A model generated the notes under the pieces. The model ran no database searches. It was not told where the DNA came from and saw only the letters and a program-made list of their open reading frames with translations. DNA of 42,139 nucleotides, from positions 1 through 42,139 of the forward strand of contig NZ_JAHHDX010000054.1 in assembly GCF_018619335.1 (NCBI RefSeq), in the 5' to 3' direction. Below, piece by piece: positions 8,498-16,672 of the stretch (its first letter is position 1; every line of letters starts with the position of its first letter). The translations under genes were made by a program, and so were the position numbers. The stretch comes from Alteromonas sp. ALT199. GTDB taxonomy: Bacteria > Pseudomonadota > Gammaproteobacteria > Enterobacterales > Alteromonadaceae.

Positions 8498-9268
8498 ATG
8501 TCCAAAATGAGCAAGAGAACTCTTATTGCTTCTACTGTTATGGGTGCATTCGCACTAACAGGTAGTGCAGTCTCTGCAGACACGCTTGAAGATCTTCATA
8601 AAGAAGAAGCAAAAATCCACGCGGCTGCGGCGAAATCTCAAGAAAAAATCAACACGTTGTTTGAGCAGTCTCAAGAACTACTTGTTGAGTATCGTCAAAC
8701 AGTAGATGAGACAGAAAACCTTAAAATCTACAATGATTACATCGCAAGCCTAGTTGCTGACCAGCAACGCGGTATCGACTCTCTACAACGTCAAATCGAC
8801 AGCATCGAGCAAACTAAGCAGGGTATCGTTCCTCTTATGTTCCGCATGATTGACAGCCTAGAGCAGTTCATCAATCTAGACCGTCCAATTCGCTTGGAAG
8901 AGCGTCTTCAGCGTGTTGAGCGTCTTCGCGACCTAATGGCTAACTCTAACGTTACTGTATCAGAGCAGTTCCGTCAGGTACTAGAAGCTTACCTAGTGGA
9001 AGTTGAGTACGGTACTAAGATTAACTCTTACCAAGGTACTATCGATGATGCGGGTACTGAAGTAACTGTTGACTTCTTTAACCTAGGTCGTACAGCACTA
9101 CTAGCTCTTTCTCTTGACCAAACACACGCGTGGGTTTGGAACAATGAAAGCCGCACTTGGGAGAAGCTAGGTGATGAGTACCTTTCTTCAACTATTGACG
9201 CAGTAAAAATGGCTAACGGCACCATTCCTGCGGCTCTTGTTAAACTACCAATTAGCGCAGCGGAGTAA
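8498..9268 (+). CDS. DUF3450 periplasmic coiled-coil protein of the TonB2 operon
   Basis: A 256-residue secreted protein of the DUF3450 family. The signal peptide (MSKRTLIASTVMGAFALTG) ends near AVSA-D. Residues about 30-130 form a long coiled coil (heptads around EEAKIHAAAAKSQEKINTLF and DSLQRQIDSIEQ), and the C-terminal third is a small globular domain. In Shewanella, Vibrio and relatives this family precedes ttpC-exbB-exbD-tonB, as here, and it is thought to belong to the TonB2 machinery; its exact task is unknown. The start is ambiguous: ATG at 8498 (GGGA very close) or ATG at 8507 with better spacing. The next gene starts 6 bases after the stop. Confidence 0.85.
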   Translation: MSKMSKRTLIASTVMGAFALTGSAVSADTLEDLHKEEAKIHAAAAKSQEKINTLFEQSQELLVEYRQTVDETENLKIYNDYIASLVADQQRGIDSLQRQIDSIEQTKQGIVPLMFRMIDSLEQFINLDRPIRLEERLQRVERLRDLMANSNVTVSEQFRQVLEAYLVEVEYGTKINSYQGTIDDAGTEVTVDFFNLGRTALLALSLDQTHAWVWNNESRTWEKLGDEYLSSTIDAVKMANGTIPAALVKLPISAAE

Positions 9269-9274
9269 TTGTTA

Positions 9275-10633
9275 ATGAAACCAGTATTCAAATCTCTTTT
9301 AGCCGCTGCGACAGTTGCAGTTGCGGCAACCGGAGCGCAAGCTCAGGAAGCAAAGAGCCTGAAAGATCTTCTAGACCAGGTTCAACAGAACCGTGTTTCT
9401 GAAGCTCGTCTAGACAAGCAACGTGAAGCTGAGTTCCAGTCAGCACGTGCTGACAAGCAAGCGCTTCTGCGTAAAGCTCAAGCAAATCTAAAAGCTGAGC
9501 AGGGTCGTGGCGATCGTCTACAGAAGCAATTCTCAGACAACGAAGTAACACTAAACGAAAAAGCAGCTGAGTTAGATCAGGCAACTGGTACACTTGGCGA
9601 AATGTTCGGTGTGGTACGTCAAGCATCTTCTGAAGCTTACGGTCGTATCTCTACTTCAATCGTTAGTGCTCAATTCCCAGGCCGCAGCCAGTTCCTAGCT
9701 GAGATGTCTGAAGATTCTAAAGGTCTTCCAAACATCAAAGAACTAGAAGACTTGTGGTTTGCACTTCAAAAAGAAATGACTGAAGGTGGTGAAGTAGTTA
9801 AGTTTACGACTGAGGTTGTTAATCTTGACGGCGGTTCTTCACAGCAAGAAGTTGTTCGTATCGGTACTTTCAACCTTGTTGGTCAAGACGGTTACCTAGC
9901 ATACGACGCTGAGTCTGAAGTTGTTCAGCCTCTAGGTCGTCAACCAGACGGTCACTTCGTAGCTTCTGCAGAAGATCTAATTGACGCGACTTCAGGTTTC
10001 ACGCCTTTCTACGCTGATCCTTCTCAAGGCGGTATCCTTGGTCTATTGAAGCAAAAAGCGACAATGTCTGAGCGTTATCACGCGGGTGGTCCAGTAGGTT
10101 ACACAATTACGCTAATGCTAGCTGTTGGTCTACTGATTGGTCTTTACAAGATGATTACGCTAACCATCACTGGTGGCAAAATGCGTTCACAGCTTAAGAA
10201 CGTGAACAGCCCATCTGAAGGCAATCCACTAGGTCGTATCCTAAAAGTTTACCAAGAGAACAAAACTGCTGACGCAGAAAACCTTGAACTTAAACTTGAT
10301 GAAGCGATTCTTCGCGAGCTTCCAAAAATTGAAAGCGGCATCAACGTAATCAAGATTTTCGCAGCGATTGCGCCTCTACTAGGTCTACTAGGTACAGTAC
10401 TAGGTATGATCGAGACGTTCCAAACCATCACATTGTTCGGTACTGGTGACCCACGTATGATGGCAGGAAGTATCTCAATGGCTCTTGTAACTACTGCTCA
10501 AGGTATTATCGCGGCTCTGCCTCTAATCCTTACTCACAGCATCGTAGCTTCTCGTAGCAAGTCAATCATCCACATTCTTGATGAGCAAACTGCGGGTATC
10601 GTAGCTGCTCACTCAGAGTCGGAGAAAGCGTAA
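9275..10633 (+). CDS. ttpC: TtpC-type MotA/TolQ/ExbB proton channel protein with periplasmic coiled coil
   Basis: A 452-residue inner-membrane protein. The signal peptide ends near AQA-Q (about residue 25). Residues 30-115 are a charged coiled coil, followed by a periplasmic domain. The C-terminal 190 residues are an ExbB/TolQ module with three membrane helices: YTITLMLAVGLLIGLYKM, then IFAAIAPLLGLLGTVLGM, and a third through ALVTTAQGIIAALPLIL. The GLLGTVxGMIxxF motif is diagnostic. TtpC is the extra component that Vibrio TonB2 systems need besides ExbB2/ExbD2 (established knowledge). The start at 9275 is set by CGGAG nine bases upstream; a TTG at 9269 is poorer. The gene lies one base before exbB. 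Confidence 0.88.
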   Translation: MKPVFKSLLAAATVAVAATGAQAQEAKSLKDLLDQVQQNRVSEARLDKQREAEFQSARADKQALLRKAQANLKAEQGRGDRLQKQFSDNEVTLNEKAAELDQATGTLGEMFGVVRQASSEAYGRISTSIVSAQFPGRSQFLAEMSEDSKGLPNIKELEDLWFALQKEMTEGGEVVKFTTEVVNLDGGSSQQEVVRIGTFNLVGQDGYLAYDAESEVVQPLGRQPDGHFVASAEDLIDATSGFTPFYADPSQGGILGLLKQKATMSERYHAGGPVGYTITLMLAVGLLIGLYKMITLTITGGKMRSQLKNVNSPSEGNPLGRILKVYQENKTADAENLELKLDEAILRELPKIESGINVIKIFAAIAPLLGLLGTVLGMIETFQTITLFGTGDPRMMAGSISMALVTTAQGIIAALPLILTHSIVASRSKSIIHILDEQTAGIVAAHSESEKA

Positions 10634-10634
10634 T

Positions 10635-11159
10635 ATGAATTACCTGATTGGATTATTCGAATCGGTCAGGGACTTTATCGCTACCGGCGGTGACGTACTT
10701 TATTTCGTTGCTGCCGCGCTCTTTCTCATGTGGGTTTTAATGATTGAGCGTTACTGGTATTTAACCTCGGTCTTCCCAAAGGTGAAGAAAAACATCATCG
10801 CCAATTGGGATGCCCGAGCAGATACCACATCATGGTATGCGCATAGAATCCGTGACGCGTGGATTTCTCAAGCGTCAGACGATCTAAACGCTAGAATGCT
10901 GATTATCAGAACCATTATTGCAATGTGTCCACTAATCGGTCTACTTGGAACAGTAACCGGTATGATCAGTGTTTTCGAGACAATGGCAACACAGGGCACC
11001 AGCAACGCACGACTAATGGCAGCTGGTATCTCCATGGCAACTATCCCGACAATGGCGGGAATGGTAGCCGCGCTATCTGGGCTGTTCATCAGTTCACGTC
11101 TTGAAGCGAAAGTGAAGCTGGCAAGAGAAGGGCTAGTTGATAGCCTGCCACATCATTAG
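10635..11159 (+). CDS. exbB: ExbB2 biopolymer transport protein
   Basis: A 174-residue ExbB with three predicted membrane helices: residues about 20-40 (YFVAAALFLMWVLMIERYW), and two in the C-terminal half containing PLIGLLGTVTGMISVFE and ATIPTMAGMVAALSGLFI. It lacks the long N-terminal extension of E. coli ExbB, as usual in TonB2 loci. With ExbD it forms the proton-driven motor in the inner membrane that energises TonB. It starts one base after the ttpC stop, with GGAG about 10 bases upstream, so co-transcription and coupled translation are expected. Confidence 0.93.
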   Translation: MNYLIGLFESVRDFIATGGDVLYFVAAALFLMWVLMIERYWYLTSVFPKVKKNIIANWDARADTTSWYAHRIRDAWISQASDDLNARMLIIRTIIAMCPLIGLLGTVTGMISVFETMATQGTSNARLMAAGISMATIPTMAGMVAALSGLFISSRLEAKVKLAREGLVDSLPHH

Positions 11160-11170
11160 AGAGAGAGATT

Positions 11171-11569
11171 ATGGCTCGAAAAGTCAGAACCGAGGAAGAA
11201 GATGCACAGATCGATATGACGCCCATGTTGGACATCGTGTTTATCATGCTTATCTTCTTTATCGTTACCACTGTTTTCGTTAAAGAAGCAGGGATCGAAG
11301 TCAACAAGCCAGATGCGAGCCAGGCAATACTTCACAAAAATGCAAACATTTTCATTGCCGTAACTGAAGACGGAAATGTATGGCTAGATAAACGTGAAGT
11401 AGCGCCGGACAGCGTAAGGGCGAATATTGAAAGACTGCTTACCGAGCAGCCGACTGACTACGTAATCATTCAAGCTGATGTTAAAGCGAAACATGGTTTA
11501 GTAGTTGAAATTATGGATCAGGTTAAAGCCGCTGGCGTTAACCGAGTCTCGGTAGCGGCAAGGGGATAA
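11171..11569 (+). CDS. exbD: ExbD2 biopolymer transport protein
   Basis: A 132-residue ExbD. The short cytoplasmic tail carries IDMTPMLDIVFIMLIFF, with D21 in the single membrane helix being the proton-carrying aspartate of the family (E. coli D25). The rest is a periplasmic domain that ends in VSVAARG. It partners ExbB2 in the proton channel of the TonB2 complex. A GAGAGA ribosome site stands just before the ATG. The gene is followed after one base by tonB. Confidence 0.94.
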   Translation: MARKVRTEEEDAQIDMTPMLDIVFIMLIFFIVTTVFVKEAGIEVNKPDASQAILHKNANIFIAVTEDGNVWLDKREVAPDSVRANIERLLTEQPTDYVIIQADVKAKHGLVVEIMDQVKAAGVNRVSVAARG

Positions 11570-11570
11570 G

Positions 11571-12182
11571 ATGTTACGTATACTTGTATCTATTGTATTA
11601 GGTGCTGCGGTCGCATTTGCCCTGTTCGTTCTAATGGCCAAGTTGATTGAAAATTCATCTAGACCAGCAGACGAAGTACCGCCTGCACCGGTTATCGATA
11701 TTGTAATGCAGGAACCAGACGACCAGACGCAAACGCGTACTCGTGTTCCACCACCACCGCCGCCTCCGCCTCCACAGCCTCCGAAAATGGAGCAAGTAGA
11801 GCCGGAAACAGCGGAACCTGATGCAGATGGCTTTAGCTTAGCTATTCCAGCTATCGACACAGGTGGTGTTGGTGTAAACATTGGTGGTGTTGGTGCAATG
11901 CAGCGTGACGGTGAAGCAACACCTATCGTTCGTATCGACCCGAAATATCCACCTGATGCAGCCCGCGATGGCCGTGAAGGTTGGGTAAGACTGTCTTTCA
12001 CTATCAACGAAGTTGGTGGTGTTGAAGATATCGAAGTTATCGAAGCTGAACCTAAGCGCGTATTCGACCGTGAAGCACGTCGTGCTCTACGTAAGTGGAA
12101 ATACAAGCCTAAGATCGTTGATGGCAAGCCCGTTAAACAAACAGGCATGTTCGTACAGCTAGACTTTAAACTGGAGCAATGA
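11571..12182 (+). CDS. tonB: TonB2 energy transducer
   Basis: A 203-residue TonB. An N-terminal membrane anchor (residues 5-28) is followed by a short proline-rich linker at about 60-72 with nine prolines in a row, much shorter than the Pro-Glu/Pro-Lys spacer of E. coli TonB. The C-terminal 90 residues form the receptor-binding domain: PKYPPDAARDGREGWVRLSF and ARRALRKWKYKP are the standard signatures. It transmits the motor's energy through the periplasm to outer-membrane receptors, plausibly including the two encoded in this window. The stop overlaps a possible ATGA start of the following TPR gene. Confidence 0.94.
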   Translation: MLRILVSIVLGAAVAFALFVLMAKLIENSSRPADEVPPAPVIDIVMQEPDDQTQTRTRVPPPPPPPPPQPPKMEQVEPETAEPDADGFSLAIPAIDTGGVGVNIGGVGAMQRDGEATPIVRIDPKYPPDAARDGREGWVRLSFTINEVGGVEDIEVIEAEPKRVFDREARRALRKWKYKPKIVDGKPVKQTGMFVQLDFKLEQ

Positions 12183-12184
12183 TC

Positions 12185-13450
12185 ATGATGAAACGTACAT
12201 TCAAAATGTCAGCCGTTGCTTTAGTGCTAGGCGCAGGTGCGGTGCTATCAGCACCCGCTGCTCTAGCGCAGTCAGCACCTGTTGTTTGCCCTGGTTATGA
12301 AAAGGGTAAAACAACGCTAGTAGGTGAGCGTACCGGTAAAAAAGTTCAGAAAGCTTTTGAGTTCTACAATGAAGACCAAGTCAATGAAGCGTTAAACGTG
12401 CTTTATGAAATCGACGCTTCAGACGATTTCGACCGCGCCTATGTTAAACGTTTTATTGGTAACTTACTTGCTGCGCAAGAAGGTCAAGGTGTTAAATCGC
12501 TTGGATATTTGGTTGAATCAGTTCAACCAAAAGTGCTAAACGACCTTGAACACTCTCAAACACTTAAGTTAATAGGTGATTTGAGTATGCAGGAAGAAAA
12601 GTACACCGATGCCATAAAGTGGTATAACGAGTGGATGGACTTCACGTGTAAGGAAGATGCTGACGTATATACGCGTTTGGCCCAGGCTTATTTCGAATCT
12701 AAGCAATTAGCTAAGATGGTTGAGCCGGCTGACAAAGCAATTGCTTTGTACGAAGAGCCAAACAAAAACCCGTATGTATTGAAGCTAACTTCTTACTACG
12801 AGCGTAAGATGTACCCTGAAACGGTTTCTGTAGCGGAAGATCTTGTTAAGACTTTCCCTCAGGAAAAAACGTGGTGGTCACGTCTTGGCTTTTTCTACAT
12901 CTTGGTTGAAGACTACAAAAAAGGTCTTTCAACGCTAGAGCTTGCTTATATGCAAGGTTATCTAGAAAAAGATTCAGAAATTAAAACGCTTGCACAGCTT
13001 TATCAAAGTAATGGCATGCCTCACAAGGCTGCAAAGTTGCTTGAAAAGCACATGAAAGAAGGCTTGTTGAAGAACGATGCTGATATGATTGCTAATATAG
13101 CGAACGCATATCACCAGGCTAAGAACTTTAAAACAGCGGCAAACTTGTATGCACAAGCTGCAGCTAAGAGTTCAGATCCTGAGCATTATCGTAAGCAAGG
13201 TACTCTTTTACTTGTAGCAGAAGACTATAAAGGCGCTATTAAAGCTCTAGAGAATGCTCTAGAACGTGGTGCCGAAGACCCTGAGAAGATTCACTTCACA
13301 CTAATGGAAGCGAACTTCTACGCGGGTAACTTCAGATCTGCATACAAACATGTACAAGAAGCTAAGAAAGATCGCTCACTTCGCCGTAACGCGGCAGCGT
13401 GGGAACCTTACATAAAAGAAAAAGCTAAAAACCGCGGTATTAATATCTAA
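12185..13450 (+). CDS. periplasmic TPR protein of the TonB2 operon
   Basis: A 421-residue secreted TPR protein. The signal peptide ends near ALA-Q (about residue 30). From residue 55 on, the sequence is a chain of TPR helices (for example KYTDAIKWYNEW, NFKTAANLYAQAAAK and DYKGAIKALENALE). TPR proteins close TonB2 operons in Vibrio and Shewanella and probably act as scaffolds; no enzymatic motif is visible. I chose the ATG at 12185 because GGAG (12173-12176) is 8 bases away; an ATG at 12179 overlapping the tonB stop leaves only 2 bases. The operon ends here with a terminator. Confidence 0.82.
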   Translation: MMKRTFKMSAVALVLGAGAVLSAPAALAQSAPVVCPGYEKGKTTLVGERTGKKVQKAFEFYNEDQVNEALNVLYEIDASDDFDRAYVKRFIGNLLAAQEGQGVKSLGYLVESVQPKVLNDLEHSQTLKLIGDLSMQEEKYTDAIKWYNEWMDFTCKEDADVYTRLAQAYFESKQLAKMVEPADKAIALYEEPNKNPYVLKLTSYYERKMYPETVSVAEDLVKTFPQEKTWWSRLGFFYILVEDYKKGLSTLELAYMQGYLEKDSEIKTLAQLYQSNGMPHKAAKLLEKHMKEGLLKNDADMIANIANAYHQAKNFKTAANLYAQAAAKSSDPEHYRKQGTLLLVAEDYKGAIKALENALERGAEDPEKIHFTLMEANFYAGNFRSAYKHVQEAKKDRSLRRNAAAWEPYIKEKAKNRGINI

Positions 13451-13465
13451 TATTCGGAATTAGAC

Positions 13466-13493
13466 AAAAGCCTCCTTTGGGAGGCTTTTTTTT
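13466..13493 (+). terminator. Rho-independent terminator of the TonB2 operon
   Basis: AAAAGCCTCC-TTTG-GGAGGCTTTT followed by more T. A strong hairpin with U-tract 15 bases after the last stop of the operon. The A-tract on the other side would let it act partly in both directions, but the tmcA stop is more than 120 bases away. Confidence 0.92.
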
Positions 13494-13616
13494 GTCTGCA
13501 GCTTTAGTTTCATCGTTTTAAAAATTAGATCGAAGTGAAGGCGAATATAAGGCTATATGATTGTGGTGAAAGGCATTTTGAAGGCCTATCGTTAAGCAAT
13601 ATTGTACGCAAGACAG

Positions 13617-15899
13617 TTAGCAGAAAACCGAGCGCAACATCGTTCTAATTAATGAGGTCGCTTCTTTCAATCCATTTACTGCTAACCCATTGTTTTTAAA
13701 GACCTCTATAATTCTCTTCATATCCACATTTGAATAACTAAACACTTCTACTAAGTATCTTTGAGTACTCATTGCCTTCATCAGTTTATTGAGTGTTTCT
13801 AATTGAGAATTAAGCACTTTATTTTCAGGGTGAGTTCTATTGTCCCAACCTTGGTCTTTAGTGTGATAATTAGACTGTAATCCGCCCGACAACTTATTCA
13901 AAATGGGCCAAACATCGTCTAGTGTCCTTGTACCTTGTGTGAATTGAGCTAACTTAGTTATATAAATCTCTAAAACTGAACTGGGTAGTTCATACAAGCT
14001 TGAGTTGCTACTGAAACTTGTTTTCAACGCTATTAGTGTCGCAGCAAAGTCAGTTGCCTTAGGGGTATGAGGCAATATCGCTAAAGCGCTGGTTTCTCCA
14101 CTGGCTTTATTAGGCTTTCGACCATAATCAACTATTTCAAATCCATTTCGAGCCCAAAATTTATCGAGCTTTAACGTGGTACCGTAAGACGTACACGTTG
14201 CTTCTATGGCCTGTTCACGGGCTTGGTTAACTACCTCTTTAACCACATAGCTACCGATTCCCCTATTTTGAAGCATCGGGTGTACGGCAATACGGTTAAT
14301 TCGCCAATAGTTATAGGTAGCCGCCTCTGGGTTAGTGGACAACAAGGTGAGCCGTTGTGCGCCTAAATGGCCCTTAGGACGGCGGCGCCCCGACGCTATA
14401 TCCGTTGATACGTTGTTTAACCTTGTACCACCTTCGATATTTATTATCGCCGCTGCTATCACATGGCTATCTGATTTCAGTATAGCAACCAGTACGTCTG
14501 GACTATCGAGTAGGCGCATAAAATCGTCGGGCGTGGTTTGGTAATGTGCAAGTGCAAGAAGATGCATAACTTGCCGAAGCGTGCTTTCGTTTACATTTTT
14601 GAAAGAACCTAAAAAGAAATCGGATCTTTTTATTAGTTCGAAGCTATCTTCTGACTCGACACCTGTGATGTTATCGTTCGTAGTGCTGCTTTCAAACAAG
14701 CATGATCTTTTAAAAAATGCTTCAATAGCGTCGTTTTCATACCACCGTAATGGAGTCGACAGCCTGAGATGAATGCTGCCGCTAGGCAAGGTAGGAATGA
14801 GTTTATGAATAAATCCGTTTCCTGACCCTTCATAGCCCTGTAGCGTTGTGCTCAAAATCCACTGCGGGTTAGTCGCCATTATACGGTTTACGGTAGGAAG
14901 GGGCATTGATGCGGCCTCATCAACCACTACCAGGTCGTAAGTTGTATTGTCTTCGTTGTAAAGCAGTTCACTGTCAGGTGGTACCCATTTTACAGAACCC
15001 AAGGACATCCTTCGTTCGTCAACGGGCCGCCGCTTTTGATCTACAGAGTCGGTATGGTGAAACTGAACGTTTGTTTCCTTGGTGCCATCAAATTGGTGAA
15101 GCTGAGACATTACGCTAGCAACGTTTTCACGCTGCTCGCTAGTAAGTAACACGTTTTTCCCTTCTCTCACTAAGCTATCAATAAATATGCCCAATAAAGA
15201 AGATTTACCTCTTCCTCTCGGTGCAGTAACTAAGGCGTTCAACTTGTTTAGTGAGTAAGACTGGTACAACCGGCTATAAGCGTTTTCTTGCTCTTTGGAT
15301 TTGAACAGCGAACCTCGATAGGTTTTTTCTAAGGGTGGCCCTTCTACTCGATAGGTTGTCAAATCCGGTAGCCTAGCTATAGATTCGCTAAGAAGTGCTA
15401 TGTCAGCATTTGTACGCAGGCATTCAGTAAAACGTGCGAGGTATCGGCTATGGGTGAGCGTAAAGCCTTCTGATAGAAAAGAGACTGAAGCATTGCTGCA
15501 CCACTGCTCAAACTCAGGACAGATAAGTATTAAACACCCACGGTGTTTTACTATGCCTGCCACTGCCATTGCATCGCCAGGCTTAAAAGAATCTCGACAG
15601 TCCAATGTCGCAATATCGTACTCACTGCCTAGCACTTTTTTTCGTCTTTTTCCTTTTAGCTCATTACTAGTAAAGGTCGCTACGCTCAAAAATGCAGTTT
15701 CATCTGCTAAAGTTTGAATAATGGATAATGCGGTTTCACAAAACGTATCATGACCAGAAATCACCAGCATTCTTCGGTGAGTTGGGTAATTTATGTCTGA
15801 TAGGTGCGAGCTTTTTTCGCAGACATTTTCGTAGCTATTTGCGAAGCTGTATTCGTGATAGGGAGCGAGTAGCCATTCGCGTAATTGAGTTAGCGCCAT
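13617..15899 (-). CDS. tmcA: tRNA(Met) cytidine acetyltransferase TmcA
   Basis: A 760-residue enzyme that makes N4-acetylcytidine at the wobble base of elongator tRNA-Met, using acetyl-CoA and ATP. Order of domains: an N-terminal DUF1726-like domain; an RNA-helicase-like ATPase with Walker A PRGRGKSS (227-234) and Walker B DEAAS (327-331); a GNAT domain with RIAVHPMLQNRGIGS (acetyl-CoA loop at 544-549); and a C-terminal tRNA-binding region. It is longer than E. coli TmcA (about 670 residues), mainly towards the C-terminus. It is divergent from the thioesterase gene with about 60 bases between the two starts. The family assignment is secure from the unique ATPase-GNAT combination. Confidence 0.93.
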   Translation of the reverse strand: MALTQLREWLLAPYHEYSFANSYENVCEKSSHLSDINYPTHRRMLVISGHDTFCETALSIIQTLADETAFLSVATFTSNELKGKRRKKVLGSEYDIATLDCRDSFKPGDAMAVAGIVKHRGCLILICPEFEQWCSNASVSFLSEGFTLTHSRYLARFTECLRTNADIALLSESIARLPDLTTYRVEGPPLEKTYRGSLFKSKEQENAYSRLYQSYSLNKLNALVTAPRGRGKSSLLGIFIDSLVREGKNVLLTSEQRENVASVMSQLHQFDGTKETNVQFHHTDSVDQKRRPVDERRMSLGSVKWVPPDSELLYNEDNTTYDLVVVDEAASMPLPTVNRIMATNPQWILSTTLQGYEGSGNGFIHKLIPTLPSGSIHLRLSTPLRWYENDAIEAFFKRSCLFESSTTNDNITGVESEDSFELIKRSDFFLGSFKNVNESTLRQVMHLLALAHYQTTPDDFMRLLDSPDVLVAILKSDSHVIAAAIINIEGGTRLNNVSTDIASGRRRPKGHLGAQRLTLLSTNPEAATYNYWRINRIAVHPMLQNRGIGSYVVKEVVNQAREQAIEATCTSYGTTLKLDKFWARNGFEIVDYGRKPNKASGETSALAILPHTPKATDFAATLIALKTSFSSNSSLYELPSSVLEIYITKLAQFTQGTRTLDDVWPILNKLSGGLQSNYHTKDQGWDNRTHPENKVLNSQLETLNKLMKAMSTQRYLVEVFSYSNVDMKRIIEVFKNNGLAVNGLKEATSLIRTMLRSVFC

Positions 15900-15958
15900 G
15901 AAACAGTTTTTTCGGTATAATCTGACCCTATAGTAGCGATTTATTGTGAGGAATTCGA

Positions 15959-16384
15959 ATGCGCTTTCTTTCTCGGCGTTTAGTTATGCCAAACGACCTT
16001 AATTATGCCAATTCTTTGTTCGGTGGCCGCGCGTTAGAATGGATAGACGAAGAAGCTGCCATTTGGGCAATCTGCCAGTTAGAAACTAACTGCTTGGTCA
16101 CTAAGCATATTGGTGAAATTAGTTTTGAATCACCGGCTATGCAAGGTGATATTGTAGAGTTTGGTCTGGAAACTAAGGCAGTAGGCCGTTCGTCTATTAC
16201 CGTAAGTTGTCTAGTGCGCAATAAGGCCACTAAAAAAACTATCTGTTTTGCAGATGATATCGTGTTCGTAAAGGTAGACCCAGATACTCGTCAACCAACG
16301 GCACACGGCAAAACGCTAGAAGGGTTAAAAGCACAGACTGACGATGAAGTACGTCGTCTTAATATGAATATTAACGCTGAATAG
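15959..16384 (+). CDS. acyl-CoA thioesterase, hotdog fold (YciA-like)
   Basis: A 141-residue single hotdog domain. NDLNYANSLFGGRALEWIDEEAA is the N-terminal signature of the YciA/BACH acyl-CoA thioesterase group, with the conserved Asp on the central helix; the following strands and VGRSSITVSCLVRN are typical. It hydrolyses acyl-CoA to free acid and CoA in the cytosol; chain-length preference cannot be read. GAGGA lies upstream of the ATG. TATAAT at 15916-15921 may be its -10 element, but no matching -35 stands at the right distance. Confidence 0.88.
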   Translation: MRFLSRRLVMPNDLNYANSLFGGRALEWIDEEAAIWAICQLETNCLVTKHIGEISFESPAMQGDIVEFGLETKAVGRSSITVSCLVRNKATKKTICFADDIVFVKVDPDTRQPTAHGKTLEGLKAQTDDEVRRLNMNINAE

Positions 16385-16515
16385 CCTTGGGCTCTTTATG
16401 CCTTATATCATATAAAAATTATGACCTTAGCTTAATGTGTTATCTGCTTGACGGCGTGTATTGAACTGGTAGACTCCGTCGCAGACGTTGAGGTTACTAT
16501 TTGAGTAGCCCAACA

Positions 16516-16672
16516 CTATACCAAGGGGTGTCCGTTTTCGGTCTGAGATCCACTCACGTGGGAACCCTTAAACCTGATCCGGATAATACCGGCGTAGGGA
16601 TGGTTCACAGCATAGCCTTATCACCTGCCGTTAGACCCGGATCTTTTTTCTTCAATAAGAACAAGAGATCCC
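16516..16672 (+). promoter_or_regulatory. TPP (thiamin pyrophosphate) riboswitch with expression platform
   Basis: The aptamer spans about 16516-16608. It has the THI-box landmarks in order: ACCAAGGGGTGTCC, then CTGAGAT, ACCCTT, CCTGATCCGGATAATACCGG and CGTAGGGATGGT. P1 closes between ACCA (16520-16523) and TGGT (16601-16604). Downstream, GGATCTTTT (16639-16647) can pair with AAGAGATCC (16663-16671) and hide the AAGAGA ribosome site before the ATG at 16673. Alternatively CCGGATC (16637-16643) can pair with GATCCGG (16576-16582) inside the aptamer. The two pairings exclude each other, which predicts that bound TPP blocks translation of the receptor gene. Confidence 0.95.

Noticed and set aside
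11498..12148. A 216-codon minus-strand frame over tonB
   Set aside because: Its Gly/Ser-rich, low-complexity sequence is the antisense reading of the TonB proline run; tonB and exbD are certain.
16637..16650. CCGGATC plus a T-run as a Rho-independent terminator of the TPP riboswitch
   Set aside because: The only partner is inside the aptamer, 54 bases away, and such a terminator would form without TPP, the wrong direction. Ribosome-site hiding explains the same bases better.
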